NCBI GenBank assembly: GCA_937926785.1
Contig: CALBBQ010000028.1
Span: 1 to 64,000, forward strand
DNA: 64,000 nucleotides
DNA from: an uncultured Bacteroidales bacterium
GTDB taxonomy: Bacteria > Bacteroidota > Bacteroidia > Bacteroidales > Tenuifilaceae
Direction of reading: 5' to 3'
In this document: positions 10,070 to 19,591 of the stretch, piece by piece
Position numbering within the stretch: position 1 is the stretch's first letter
Layout: each line of letters opens with the position of its first letter
Made by a program: the position numbers and the translations under genes
The notes under the pieces: generated by a model
The model's database searches: none
Seen by the model: only the letters and a program-made list of their open reading frames with translations
Told to the model about the DNA's origin: nothing

Positions 10070-10642
10070 TTACACATATCGTTTGATCAACTCGCGCTTG
10101 ATCTCGTCAAGAGGAAAATCATCGTTTACCAGGTAGTTGATGATTATCCCATCGGAAAGGGCATGGAGTATCTGAAACTCCATTTCGGGGTTTGCAAAAC
10201 CATTTCTTCTGAAGTATTCAACTAGGATTGAAACCATTGGAGCGTAAGCCTCTTCCAACTTCACAAAGATATTCTTACTGAACACGTCGGGTTGAAGCAT
10301 CACCGAGAAGTACAACTTCCAGTAAGCCCGGTTTTCCACAATTTTGCGGAACATATCGTTGATAAAAAACTCCATCTCAGTATTGGTAAGGACACCGTCC
10401 TGGTTTTCATCAAACTTTTCAATTAGCGTATTTAAACCATCCACTATGAGCTGGTAGAGCAGCTCCTCCTTAGAGGTAAAGTAGTTATAGATTAACCCCT
10501 TGGCGATACCTGCCTGATGTGCTATTTCGGCTATGGTTGCCGAATGAAAGCCCTTGTGCGCAAACACGTTAAGGCCCGCATCCATGATCTGCCTAACCCG
10601 CTTCCTGCGTATTTCCTCAACCTGTTCTTTGGTTCGTGGCAT
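10070..10642 (-). CDS. TetR/AcrR family transcriptional regulator
   Basis: N-terminal HTH: RRKRVRQIMDAGLNVFAHKGFHSATIAEIAHQAGIAKGLIYNYFTSKEELLYQL. Likely start MPRTKEQ at 10642 rather than the ORF-track start 10729. Confidence 0.93.
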   Translation of the reverse strand: MPRTKEQVEEIRRKRVRQIMDAGLNVFAHKGFHSATIAEIAHQAGIAKGLIYNYFTSKEELLYQLIVDGLNTLIEKFDENQDGVLTNTEMEFFINDMFRKIVENRAYWKLYFSVMLQPDVFSKNIFVKLEEAYAPMVSILVEYFRRNGFANPEMEFQILHALSDGIIINYLVNDDFPLDEIKRELIKRYV

Positions 10643-10916
10643 TTTAAAATTGAATGAATGGTCGGTCAAATATAAAATAAAAAAAGAACAAATGCAAACT
10701 TTGATGAATAATTTTTTGTTTGCTACCATCAGAGTTAAATAATACCATAGTAGTAAATGAACGACGGTTGAAGTTTTTTACGTCACACAACTGACTTTTC
10801 AATCTGGTAAAATTTAGAACATGTGACTATACCCATATTGGCAATAAGGGATTATTGTATGATATTCCTAACTTAAATTGTTAAATTTGAGCGATGGTTC
10901 AATAAACACAATGTTT

Positions 10917-11429
10917 ATGAAAGCAATAAGAAAATCTGCGTTTGTACTCCTTCTCTCAACCTCCTGCCAATCGCAGGAACTCGCCACCGTTCCGAAACTT
11001 GACATTGACCGTTACATGGGTACCTGGTATGAAATTGCGCGGCTACCAAACCGTTTTGAAAAGGGAATGGAGTGTATAACTGCCACCTACAGCCTACGGC
11101 CCGATGGACGGATTACAGTTATGAACCGAGGCGTAAAGTCCAGCGGTAAATTGAGTCAGATAGAAGGCGTTGCCTGGATTCCGGATAAAAGCGAGCCAGC
11201 AAAGCTAAAAGTTCGTTTCTTTTGGCCGTTTGCCGGAAAATATTGGATTATTCATGTTGATGCAAACTACAAGTATGCGCTGGTAGGCGAACCTAAACGG
11301 AAGTACTTTTGGATACTTTCCCGATCGCCCGAAGTGGATAAAGAGACACTCCAGGAACTCACTCGTATTGCAGCGCAAAAAGGATTTGATACCAACATGC
11401 TGATTTTTGTAAACCAAAAATGCCCCTGA
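10917..11429 (+). CDS. Lipocalin family protein (Blc-like)
   Basis: LDIDRYMGTWYEIARLPNRFEKGMECITATYSLRPDG; NYKYALVGEPKRKYFWILSRSPEVDKE. Confidence 0.92.
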   Translation: MKAIRKSAFVLLLSTSCQSQELATVPKLDIDRYMGTWYEIARLPNRFEKGMECITATYSLRPDGRITVMNRGVKSSGKLSQIEGVAWIPDKSEPAKLKVRFFWPFAGKYWIIHVDANYKYALVGEPKRKYFWILSRSPEVDKETLQELTRIAAQKGFDTNMLIFVNQKCP

Positions 11430-11442
11430 CAGGGGCATTTTT
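11416..11442 (+). terminator. Stem-loop overlapping the lipocalin stop codon
   Basis: AAAAATGCCCCT GAC AGGGGCATTTTT. Confidence 0.75.
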
Positions 11443-11460
11443 GATTGTTTATCCGAGATT

Positions 11461-11958
11461 CTAAACATTAATAGGCTCGTACTTCCAAACTTTGGATGTA
11501 TCGGAGCAGGTTAAAGCTATTTCGCTTATTGTTATGGAAAACAATGGATGAATATAGTCCGGAGCAATCTCCTTAAGCGGTTCAATGATAAACCTACGCT
11601 TATGCAGCTGCTTGTGGGGAACTATCAGTTCCGGAGTGTAAAGTATAAGATGATCGTAAAAAAGCACATCAATATCCATAGTTCTGGAAGAATAGCCTTT
11701 TCCCGTTCGTTCACGCCCCAACTTCGATTCGATGTAGGATATTTCGAGCATGATGGCAGCAGGGCTTAGGCTGGTTTCTACCACCAACACCTGGTTAAGA
11801 AAGTTCTGGTCACTCTCAAAACCCCATGGTTCAGATTCGAATATGGAGGAGGATTTTTTAATTGTTCCTATTCTTGATGCAATGGCATCGCGGGCTGAGG
11901 TAATATATTGTTCCCTATCGCCCAGATTGCCGCCAATTGAAAGGTAAACTTTTGCCAT
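11461..11958 (-). CDS. folK: 2-amino-4-hydroxy-6-hydroxymethyldihydropteridine diphosphokinase
   Basis: VYLSIGGNLGDREQYI; FLNQVLVVET; GYSSRTMDIDVLFYDHLI; VPHKQLHKRRFIIEPL. Confidence 0.95.
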   Translation of the reverse strand: MAKVYLSIGGNLGDREQYITSARDAIASRIGTIKKSSSIFESEPWGFESDQNFLNQVLVVETSLSPAAIMLEISYIESKLGRERTGKGYSSRTMDIDVLFYDHLILYTPELIVPHKQLHKRRFIIEPLKEIAPDYIHPLFSITISEIALTCSDTSKVWKYEPINV

Positions 11959-12153
11959 GACATTGTGGTTAGCGTAGCAAACATATTCTATTTTTTTATA
12001 GGTTGTACCCAACGGGTAAAAAAATTATTAACCGGTATTTTACAATTAATTAACAGGCATCGGGTTGAGCAAAATTTCAATTTTTTCAACTATTCGTGTA
12101 ACTTTATATGCGAATATTAGTCTTACATTATCATCAACTAAACAGTTAGAAGT

Positions 12154-13920
12154 ATGAAACAATTCTTCAAGTACGTACTGGCCACCATTGTGGGCATTGT
12201 CATTTCTTCAATTGTTATTTTCTTAATGTTCATGGGAGTAATAAGTGCCATTGTGGCCTCATCGGACAAGGAAGTGAAAGTGGAAGAGAATTCTATCCTC
12301 TTCGTCGATCTAAAACAGGAAATTGTAGACAGGGCATCGGACGACCCATTCCAGGGTTTCAATTTCACCTCGTTTGGACCCAACAGCCCTATTGGTCTGA
12401 ACCAGATTCTAAAAGCCATTGACAAAGCCAAAGTAGATCCAAAGATAAAAGGGATACTGCTTGAGTTAGATGCCGTTAATACCGGCGCTGCAACTACCGA
12501 GGAAATTCGCAATGCGCTTTTAGATTTTAAATCCTCCGGCAAGTTCATATTGGCCTATAGCAACACCTACAGCCAAAAGGCATACTACCTGGCATCGGTT
12601 GCCGATAGCATATTCCTTAATCCCGAAGGTATGGTGGAGTGGCTGGGCCTTCGTTCCGAAATCATGTTTTTCAAAAAAGCTCTCGAGAAACTTGGTGTTG
12701 AACCCCAAATACTTCGTCACGGCAAGTTTAAAAGCGCGGTTGAGCCATTCATGCTCGACAAAATGAGCCCCGAAAACCGCGAGCAAACCTTAACCTACAT
12801 CTCATCAATCTGGAACCACTGGGTAGCCGGCATTTCGGAAGCCCGCGGCATTCCTGCCGAAAGCCTAAACCGAATGGCTAACAAAATGGAAATCTTTAAC
12901 GCCAAAACCGCATACCAGAACAAACTGGTTGATAGCTTGATTTATAAAGATGAACTGCTTACAATGCTAAAAGCCAAGCTGGGCGTTTCGGAAAAAAAGG
13001 ACATCAACAGCATTACCCTAAAAAAGTACTTTAAAGCCCCCGAGGTAACAAAGCGCAAATTTTCAAAGGATAAGATTGCCGTTATATATGCAGCCGGCGA
13101 GATTGGAATGGGCGAAGGCGGAAACGATAATATTGGCTCCGAGGGCCTTTCACGCACTATACGGAAAGCACGCCGCGATAGCTCAATTAAAGCTATAGTC
13201 TTCCGTATCAACTCCCCTGGCGGCAGCGCATTGGCTTCGGAGGTTATCTGGCGCGAGGTTGACCTGGCCGCAAAGGTTAAACCTGTGGTGGTATCCATGG
13301 GCGATGTGGCTGCCTCGGGCGGTTACTATATTGCAGCCCCTGCCACAACCATCATGGCGAACCCCACTACCATTACCGGTTCCATTGGCGTGTTCGGACT
13401 CTTCTTTAACCTGCAAAAGGCGCTGGACAACAAGCTGGGCATCAACGTTGATGTGGTAAAAACTAATGAGCATGCCGACTTTTTCAGCGTATTCCGCCCA
13501 ATGACCGCCGAGGAAAAGGCCGTGGGCCAGCTATACATTGAGCAAACCTACCAAACCTTCATCGGTCACGTCTCAGCAGGACGCGGACTAACGGTTGATC
13601 AGGTTGACGCCATTGGCCAGGGTCGTGTTTGGAGCGGCGTGAATGCCAAGGATATTAAGCTGATAGATGAGTTTGGCGGACTGAACGATGCCATTAAGCT
13701 TGCCGCCGAAAAGGCAGGCCTTGAAAGCTACCGTTTGGTAGAGCTACCCAAACAGAAAAAGTTCATCGAGCAGCTTATGGAAGAAATGTCGGCCGAAGCA
13801 AAAGCCTGGATATTAAAAGATGAGCTGGGCTCATCGTATAAAGTGCTGAGCAGAATAAAGAGCATGATTAACAACCAGGGAGTACAGGCCCGCTTACCAT
13901 ACGATATTGAACTTTACTAG
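12154..13920 (+). CDS. sppA: Signal peptide peptidase SppA, 67K type
   Basis: VKPVVVSMGDVAASGGYYIAAPATTIMANPTTITGSIGVFG; duplicated ClpP/S49 fold. Confidence 0.95.
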   Translation: MKQFFKYVLATIVGIVISSIVIFLMFMGVISAIVASSDKEVKVEENSILFVDLKQEIVDRASDDPFQGFNFTSFGPNSPIGLNQILKAIDKAKVDPKIKGILLELDAVNTGAATTEEIRNALLDFKSSGKFILAYSNTYSQKAYYLASVADSIFLNPEGMVEWLGLRSEIMFFKKALEKLGVEPQILRHGKFKSAVEPFMLDKMSPENREQTLTYISSIWNHWVAGISEARGIPAESLNRMANKMEIFNAKTAYQNKLVDSLIYKDELLTMLKAKLGVSEKKDINSITLKKYFKAPEVTKRKFSKDKIAVIYAAGEIGMGEGGNDNIGSEGLSRTIRKARRDSSIKAIVFRINSPGGSALASEVIWREVDLAAKVKPVVVSMGDVAASGGYYIAAPATTIMANPTTITGSIGVFGLFFNLQKALDNKLGINVDVVKTNEHADFFSVFRPMTAEEKAVGQLYIEQTYQTFIGHVSAGRGLTVDQVDAIGQGRVWSGVNAKDIKLIDEFGGLNDAIKLAAEKAGLESYRLVELPKQKKFIEQLMEEMSAEAKAWILKDELGSSYKVLSRIKSMINNQGVQARLPYDIELY

Positions 13921-13945
13921 CATTCGTCCAAACCTTAAAAGAATC

Positions 13946-13980
13946 GAGGCACAAACGGCTTTTACTGTGCCTCTTTTTTT
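13946..13980 (+). terminator. Rho-independent terminator after sppA
   Basis: GAGGCACA...TGTGCCTC followed by a T run. Confidence 0.8.
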
Positions 13981-14175
13981 ATCCCTTAACCATAAAACAT
14001 GTTTCTTAACATATTTTTACAAAAACTTGGTCATTGTGCTGAATATCAATGGGTAAAGATTTTAAATACGATTTTGCGGAATGGGGTGCCAACCTTTAAC
14101 GAACATTTTGTTTTTTAAAAAACTAAATTTGGGCATTCTAAACCTAAAACTAAAACAAACGATAAAGGAGGTTTT

Positions 14176-15513
14176 ATGAAACGTAACGTAGTTATTATTG
14201 GAGCAGCCGGAAGAGATTTCCACAACTTCAACACTTTCTTCCGCGATAAAGAAGAGTACAACGTAGTTGCTTTTACCGCTGCTCAAATTCCCGATATCGA
14301 CGGTCGTAAGTATCCGGCCGAACTTGCCGGAAAGCTCTACCCCAATGGAATTCCCATAGAGGCCGAAGAGAATCTGGCTAAAATTATCAAGGAGAAAAAC
14401 GTTCACGACTGCGTTTTCGCTTACAGCGATGTGAACTACCACCATGTGATGCGTCTGAGCTCAATAGTGAATGCTGCAGGAGCCAACTTCATGCTGTTAG
14501 GCCCAAATGAAACCATGCTCAAGAGCACTAAGCCTGTTATTGCCGTTGTGGCCACCCGTACCGGTTGCGGTAAATCGCAAACCTCGCGTAAGGTTATCGA
14601 GTACCTCATGGGGCTTGGACTGAAAGTAGTAGCTGTACGCCACCCAATGCCTTACGGCGATTTGGTTGCCCAGAAGGTTCAGCGCTTTGCCACAGTTGAT
14701 GATTTAAAGAAACACAAATGTACCATTGAGGAGATGGAAGAGTACGAGCCTCACGTGGTTCGCGGTAACGTTATCTACGCCGGCGTTGATTATGAAGCCA
14801 TTCTGCGTGAAGCTGAAAAGGATCCCAACGGCTGCGACGTTATTCTATGGGACGGTGGTAATAACGACTTCGCTTTTTACAAACCCGACCTTACCATTAC
14901 CGTGGTTGACCCGCACCGTGCTGGTAACGAGGTTAGCTACTACCCCGGCGAGGTTAACCTTCGTTTGGCCGACGTAGTGGTTATCAATAAGATGGACTCC
15001 GCTTCGCCTGAAGGTATTCAGATTGTTCGTGATAACATCCGCAAAACCAATCCCAAAGCCATTGTGGTTGACGGCGCTTCGCCCATCAAGGTTGACAAGC
15101 CTGAACTTATCAACGGTAAGCGCTGCTTAATTGTTGAGGATGGTCCTACCCTTACCCACGGTGAGATGAAGATTGGTGCTGGTACTATTGCTGCCCGCAA
15201 GTTTGGCGCATCGGAGGAAATTGATGCCCGTCCCTACCTGGTTGGCAAGCTTAAGGAAACCTACCAGATTTACCCCAACATTGGCCGCGTGCTTCCTGCC
15301 ATGGGGTATGGCGAGCAGCAGCTTAAGGACTTGGAGGCCACCATCAACAACACCGATTGCGATACGGTTATCATTGGCACCCCAATCGACCTGAGCCGTA
15401 TCATCAACATTAAGAAACCCACCACCCGTGTTTTCTACGATTTGGCCGAAATCGGGCTACCCGACCTGAAGGGTGTGCTGGAAAACTTTGTAAAAACTCA
15501 CAAGCTGAAATAA
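14176..15513 (+). CDS. Cyclic 2,3-diphosphoglycerate synthetase-like P-loop GTPase
   Basis: MKRNVVIIGAAGRDFHNFNTFFRDKEEYNVVAFTAAQIPDIDGRKYP; P-loop-like ATRTGCGKSQTSRKV; VVVINKMDSA. Confidence 0.8.
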   Translation: MKRNVVIIGAAGRDFHNFNTFFRDKEEYNVVAFTAAQIPDIDGRKYPAELAGKLYPNGIPIEAEENLAKIIKEKNVHDCVFAYSDVNYHHVMRLSSIVNAAGANFMLLGPNETMLKSTKPVIAVVATRTGCGKSQTSRKVIEYLMGLGLKVVAVRHPMPYGDLVAQKVQRFATVDDLKKHKCTIEEMEEYEPHVVRGNVIYAGVDYEAILREAEKDPNGCDVILWDGGNNDFAFYKPDLTITVVDPHRAGNEVSYYPGEVNLRLADVVVINKMDSASPEGIQIVRDNIRKTNPKAIVVDGASPIKVDKPELINGKRCLIVEDGPTLTHGEMKIGAGTIAARKFGASEEIDARPYLVGKLKETYQIYPNIGRVLPAMGYGEQQLKDLEATINNTDCDTVIIGTPIDLSRIINIKKPTTRVFYDLAEIGLPDLKGVLENFVKTHKLK

Positions 15514-15529
15514 CAGGCAACTATTTGAA

Positions 15530-15564
15530 AGAGCAAGGGCGCTTTTCAGCGCCCTTACTCTTTT
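15530..15564. terminator. Bidirectional stem-loop terminator between convergent genes
   Basis: AAGGGCGC TTTTCA GCGCCCTT with flanking A/T tracts. Confidence 0.75.
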
Positions 15565-15569
15565 CCATT

Positions 15570-16916
15570 TTACCGGTTAAGTACTAAGTTCATCACCCTA
15601 TCATAAAGCTCGTCAATTTCTGTAGCACCGGCAGTATTCCTACGCTTAAACATGCTCAGGCGGACTGATCCAACTACCTTGAAGTAGTATCGCCGCCAGC
15701 AAAACAGAACCAACGCGCTAACTGGCAAAGAAATGAGGTAAAGCAAAGCAGCTGTAAAACTGCTCGCAGCAATTCCAATAATTATGGTTTGGAACAGGTA
15801 CACCAGTGGCAAAAGCAGTAAGCCAACAGCATGCCTTACCGAGCTGTGGAACTGCACATCCTGAAACTTTTTGCTAAGCAAGTAGGGCACAACGATGGGT
15901 ATGAAATGGTTAATAAAACCATACAATGCTAAGGGTGAGAAAATGATGAGTAGCGGAATAAACCAGAACAGACAGAAAGCGCTGATTTTTCTCAAAGGTA
16001 AAGCATGTGGTCTTATTCCATGCAGAGCAAGCTTTTCTTTGAGTTTTCTGGTGTTGCTCATCAGCTCATCAAAGAGTGGGTTTGCGCTTGCCTTTAGCCC
16101 ATCGAGCCAGCTGATAAGCTCTTTACTGATGATGAATTGCTGATTCTGGGTTTTGGGCAGTTTGCTATCCAAAATCTTTTTCCGGGGGTAAAGCTGAAGC
16201 AGAAGCATGTACTCATCGTAGTGTTCAGTATCGTCAATGTTAATCATTTCAGCCTTCATGCGTTCAGCCAGTTCATCAATTAGAGCGTTATAGGCTTGCG
16301 CCTTGTTTTGCCTGTAAAGTTCAAGGTACTTTTTAACGGGAAACGGTTCGCCAATTCTCACCAACAACTTGCTGCGATACCGAACATAGTTGCTATACTC
16401 GAGCCCAACCGGAACAATATGAATATTGAGTTCGCCATTTGCTGCATCTTCGGCCTGAAATGCAATTCGGGCAATTCCCTTTTTCAGGGGTCTTAAGTAC
16501 TTAAACCCGGCGTGGTTCCCTTCGGGAAGGATAACCAGCCCGTTGCGGTTCCGGATAACATCCATGGTCTTCTGAAAAATCCTGTCGTTCAACGATAGGT
16601 TCTCGAATCCGTCGCGTATGCGATAAACGGGCATAATCTTAAGGAACGTGAGGATTTTGGAAAGCAATGGCTTTTTAAAGATATCGGCACGCGCCAGGAA
16701 AACGGGTTGCCAGCTATGCTTCAGCGTAAGAATAGCCAGGGCATCAATCAAGGCATTCTGGTGGTTGGGTGCAAAAATAAAGGTGGTGTTTGGCGGAAGT
16801 TTCTCCATCCCAACAATCTCGGTTTTAAAATAAAGCCTAAACATGAAATTCTGGTAAAAGCGCAGCAGCCAATAAGCTTTTGACCACTCCTCAATTCTTT
16901 CGCGGTTTGTAGGCAT
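15570..16916 (-). CDS. Lysophospholipid acyltransferase family protein (PlsC-like)
   Basis: FAPNHQNALIDALAI (NHxxxxD) and ILPEGNHAG motifs; C-terminal transmembrane helices. Confidence 0.88.
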   Translation of the reverse strand: MPTNRERIEEWSKAYWLLRFYQNFMFRLYFKTEIVGMEKLPPNTTFIFAPNHQNALIDALAILTLKHSWQPVFLARADIFKKPLLSKILTFLKIMPVYRIRDGFENLSLNDRIFQKTMDVIRNRNGLVILPEGNHAGFKYLRPLKKGIARIAFQAEDAANGELNIHIVPVGLEYSNYVRYRSKLLVRIGEPFPVKKYLELYRQNKAQAYNALIDELAERMKAEMINIDDTEHYDEYMLLLQLYPRKKILDSKLPKTQNQQFIISKELISWLDGLKASANPLFDELMSNTRKLKEKLALHGIRPHALPLRKISAFCLFWFIPLLIIFSPLALYGFINHFIPIVVPYLLSKKFQDVQFHSSVRHAVGLLLLPLVYLFQTIIIGIAASSFTAALLYLISLPVSALVLFCWRRYYFKVVGSVRLSMFKRRNTAGATEIDELYDRVMNLVLNR

Positions 16917-16943
16917 AAATAATCAATTAAAAATAATTCTTTG

Positions 16944-18329
16944 CTAATCAGTTGGCTTTCTGGACCAGTAGTAAGCCAAGCCCAGTCCGGAGATGATGTG
17001 CCATATGCCCCAAAGGGCAGCAATAAAGGCCATTCCCCCCAACCCATCAAACAGGTTTGGATTGAATATTAAAACCAACCCTAACCCAGAGTTTTGGATA
17101 CCGGTTTCAATGGAAATGGTCCGTCGATCCTGCTTACTTAGCTTAAAAATAGTAGGGATGAGGTACCCGGTAAGCAACCCGAGTCCGTTATGAATAATAA
17201 CAATCAACGCAATTAGGTGAACATACTTAAGAAAATATCCAAAATTGGCAGCTAGCGCAGCAACAACAAATCCCAGGAAGGCAACTATCGAGAAAACCTT
17301 AAAGGGTTTGGAGATACGCTGCGCAGTATGCGCGAAGAAACGGGCGAATGTCATTCCCAGAACAACAGGAATTCCCAGTAAAATCAACACCGTTTTAATC
17401 ATCTCCCAAGCATCAATCTCAATTGGAATTACCAGATTCGATGCGGCTGAGTAGAGCTTCCCCCAAAACGCAAAGTTGAAAGGAGTCATAAAAATGGCTG
17501 CGATGGTCGCTACCGCCGTTAGGGTGATAGAAAGCGCCACGTTCCCTTTAGCCAGTGATGATATGAAATTTGAGATATTGCCCCCGGGGCAAGCTGCAAC
17601 CAGTATCATTCCCATGGCAACGCTCGGTGTGGGCTGAATGGCAAGAACTAAAAGAAAGGTAACAAACGGCAACGCAAAGAACTGAGAAAAAAAGCCCAGT
17701 ATAACCGGCTTGGGACTAATCAGCAGCAGCTTAAAATGCTCTATCTTGATTTGCATGGCAATGCCAAACATGATGAGTGCCAAAGTGATATTCATAAACA
17801 GCAAACCGCCCTTGGTGAAGTTTAGCCAAATCCAATCCAGGGTTTCTAGTGTGGCTTTCAGGTGCAGTTCGGTTTTTACCACCTTGCCGTTCGATAACTC
17901 AACCCTATGGCGGCTTGTGTAGTACCAGTCCTCTCCGGTTACTACACTATCGGGAGCACCGGCTCGTTCTAAAGTTTCTTTTATATTCATCCCAATTCGA
18001 AGGCTGGATATAGGTAGCTCAACCTTGTGCTGTTCTTTCAGCTGTCTCTTCAGCTTTATCCTAATTTTTTTCTGCGGTTCTGCCAGACGGATATCCTGTA
18101 TAATGCCATCCACCACTACAGCCTCGTTGTTCTGGTAATAGTATCGGGTAACCACTACCTTTTCGGAGGGTACACCCAATTGCTGCTTTACGAACGTTGA
18201 GTCGGAGCCTACCGGGATACTTTTTATCCTTTTGGCAAGCGACTCGCCATTCGCATTCAAAGTGGCAGCAATAGCTACAAGTAGCATGCCATAACTGATT
18301 AGGCTATACCTGGGGGTTAAGTAACTCAT
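16944..18329 (-). CDS. Bile acid:sodium symporter (BASS) family transporter with N-terminal tandem BamE/SmpA-like repeats
   Basis: LVAACPGGNISNFISSLAKGNVALSITLTAVATI; EIDAWEMIKTVLILLGIPVVLGM; ETGIQNSGLGLVLI. The N-terminus has a signal-like segment and two approximately 45-aa G-x-(S/M)...LGxP/AGAPxxVV...YY repeats. Confidence 0.88.
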   Translation of the reverse strand: MSYLTPRYSLISYGMLLVAIAATLNANGESLAKRIKSIPVGSDSTFVKQQLGVPSEKVVVTRYYYQNNEAVVVDGIIQDIRLAEPQKKIRIKLKRQLKEQHKVELPISSLRIGMNIKETLERAGAPDSVVTGEDWYYTSRHRVELSNGKVVKTELHLKATLETLDWIWLNFTKGGLLFMNITLALIMFGIAMQIKIEHFKLLLISPKPVILGFFSQFFALPFVTFLLVLAIQPTPSVAMGMILVAACPGGNISNFISSLAKGNVALSITLTAVATIAAIFMTPFNFAFWGKLYSAASNLVIPIEIDAWEMIKTVLILLGIPVVLGMTFARFFAHTAQRISKPFKVFSIVAFLGFVVAALAANFGYFLKYVHLIALIVIIHNGLGLLTGYLIPTIFKLSKQDRRTISIETGIQNSGLGLVLIFNPNLFDGLGGMAFIAALWGIWHIISGLGLAYYWSRKPTD

Positions 18330-18470
18330 ACCATCGGCTTTTAGCGTTATTTAACAAAACCATGCTTCACGCAAAGGTTAACATTTTTTTTTAATACGCA
18401 AATGGAACAAAGGGCCGCACGAAAAAAACTTATAAACTATTAAGATAGATGCCAAAAAATAAAATTTGTG

Positions 18471-18479
18471 TATCTTTGC
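18471..18479 (+). promoter_or_regulatory. Bacteroidota-type -7 element upstream of rpsP
   Basis: TATCTTTGC matches TAnnTTTG; 42 bp before the rpsP ATG. Confidence 0.55.
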
Positions 18480-18520
18480 CGGGCTAATTAATATAGTAGG
18501 TTAAACTTAAAGCGTAAAGT

Positions 18521-19057
18521 ATGCCTGTAAAAATCAGACTAAGCCGCCATGGTAGGAAGAAACAACCCTACTACCACATTGTGGTGGCGGATAGCAGGGC
18601 GCCACGTGATGGCAGATTCATTGAGAGGATTGGTTCCTACAATCCCCTTACAAATCCTGCTACTATTGAATTAAATTTTGATAGGGCATTGGACTGGCTG
18701 CAAAAGGGCGCTCAACCTACTGACACCTGTAGGGCTATCCTATCGTACAAAGGTGTATTGATGAAAAAGCACCTGCTGGAGGGTGTAAAAAAGGGTGCAC
18801 TTACCCCCGAACAAGCCGAGGCAAAATTCCAGGATTGGGTGAGCCAGAAGGAATCCAAGATCAAGGCAAAGATTGATTCTCTTGCCAAGGCTCAAGCCGA
18901 CAATACTAAGAAACGTATTGAGGCAGAGTCTAAGGTTCGCGAGGCTCGCGCTCAGGAAATTGCCAAAAAGCGTGCCGAAGCTGCAGTTAAAGAGGCGGAG
19001 GCTCAGGCCGAGAATGCTTCAGAAGAGGCTGACAACGCCGAAGCAGAAAACGCATAG
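18521..19057 (+). CDS. rpsP: 30S ribosomal protein S16 with long Ala/Glu/Lys-rich C-terminal extension
   Basis: [42 protein letters not shown]; 178 aa against about 80-90 for typical S16. Confidence 0.97.
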   Translation: MPVKIRLSRHGRKKQPYYHIVVADSRAPRDGRFIERIGSYNPLTNPATIELNFDRALDWLQKGAQPTDTCRAILSYKGVLMKKHLLEGVKKGALTPEQAEAKFQDWVSQKESKIKAKIDSLAKAQADNTKKRIEAESKVREARAQEIAKKRAEAAVKEAEAQAENASEEADNAEAENA

Positions 19058-19063
19058 GCTTGA

Positions 19064-19591
19064 GTGCAAATGGGGGATGCCGGTTTCATTGAGATTGGAT
19101 ATATCCAACGAACGCATGGCATTAAAGGAGAGGTGCTGGTAGTTTTTGATGATGACCAACACCTTGACCCCGAAAATCTGGAATCGGTATTCGTTGAAAT
19201 CGACGGCATACCGGTTCCTTTTTTTATCTCCTCATTGAACATCCAACGCGATAGTAAAGCCATAGTTAAGCTTAGCGAAGTGGATTCAATTGACCAGGCC
19301 GAACATTTTGTGGGCTATAAGCTGATGATTCCCGGCGAAACCACTTTGAACCCCGATGAGATTTACTTTTCTGATCTGGTAGGCTTCACCATCTACTCTA
19401 GCCAAGGCGACCTGCTTGGCACTATCACCCAATACACCGATTATGGGCTAAATGCTACTTTTGATGTACTTACCCCAACCGGCAAACCGGTTATTATCCC
19501 CGCTGCCGAAGAGCTTATCAACGAGGTAGATATTTCTAACCGAAAGATAGAGATGACCCTGCCAGAGGGTCTAATGGATCTTAACGTCTAG
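19064..19591 (+). CDS. rimM: 16S rRNA processing protein RimM
   Basis: FIEIGYIQRTHGIKGEVLVVF; downstream of rpsP. Confidence 0.95.
   Translation: MQMGDAGFIEIGYIQRTHGIKGEVLVVFDDDQHLDPENLESVFVEIDGIPVPFFISSLNIQRDSKAIVKLSEVDSIDQAEHFVGYKLMIPGETTLNPDEIYFSDLVGFTIYSSQGDLLGTITQYTDYGLNATFDVLTPTGKPVIIPAAEELINEVDISNRKIEMTLPEGLMDLNV

Noticed and set aside
19571-19591. rimM/thioesterase 21-bp tail-to-tail overlap as regulatory antisense
   Set aside because: Small convergent overlaps are common in compact genomes; no additional signal.
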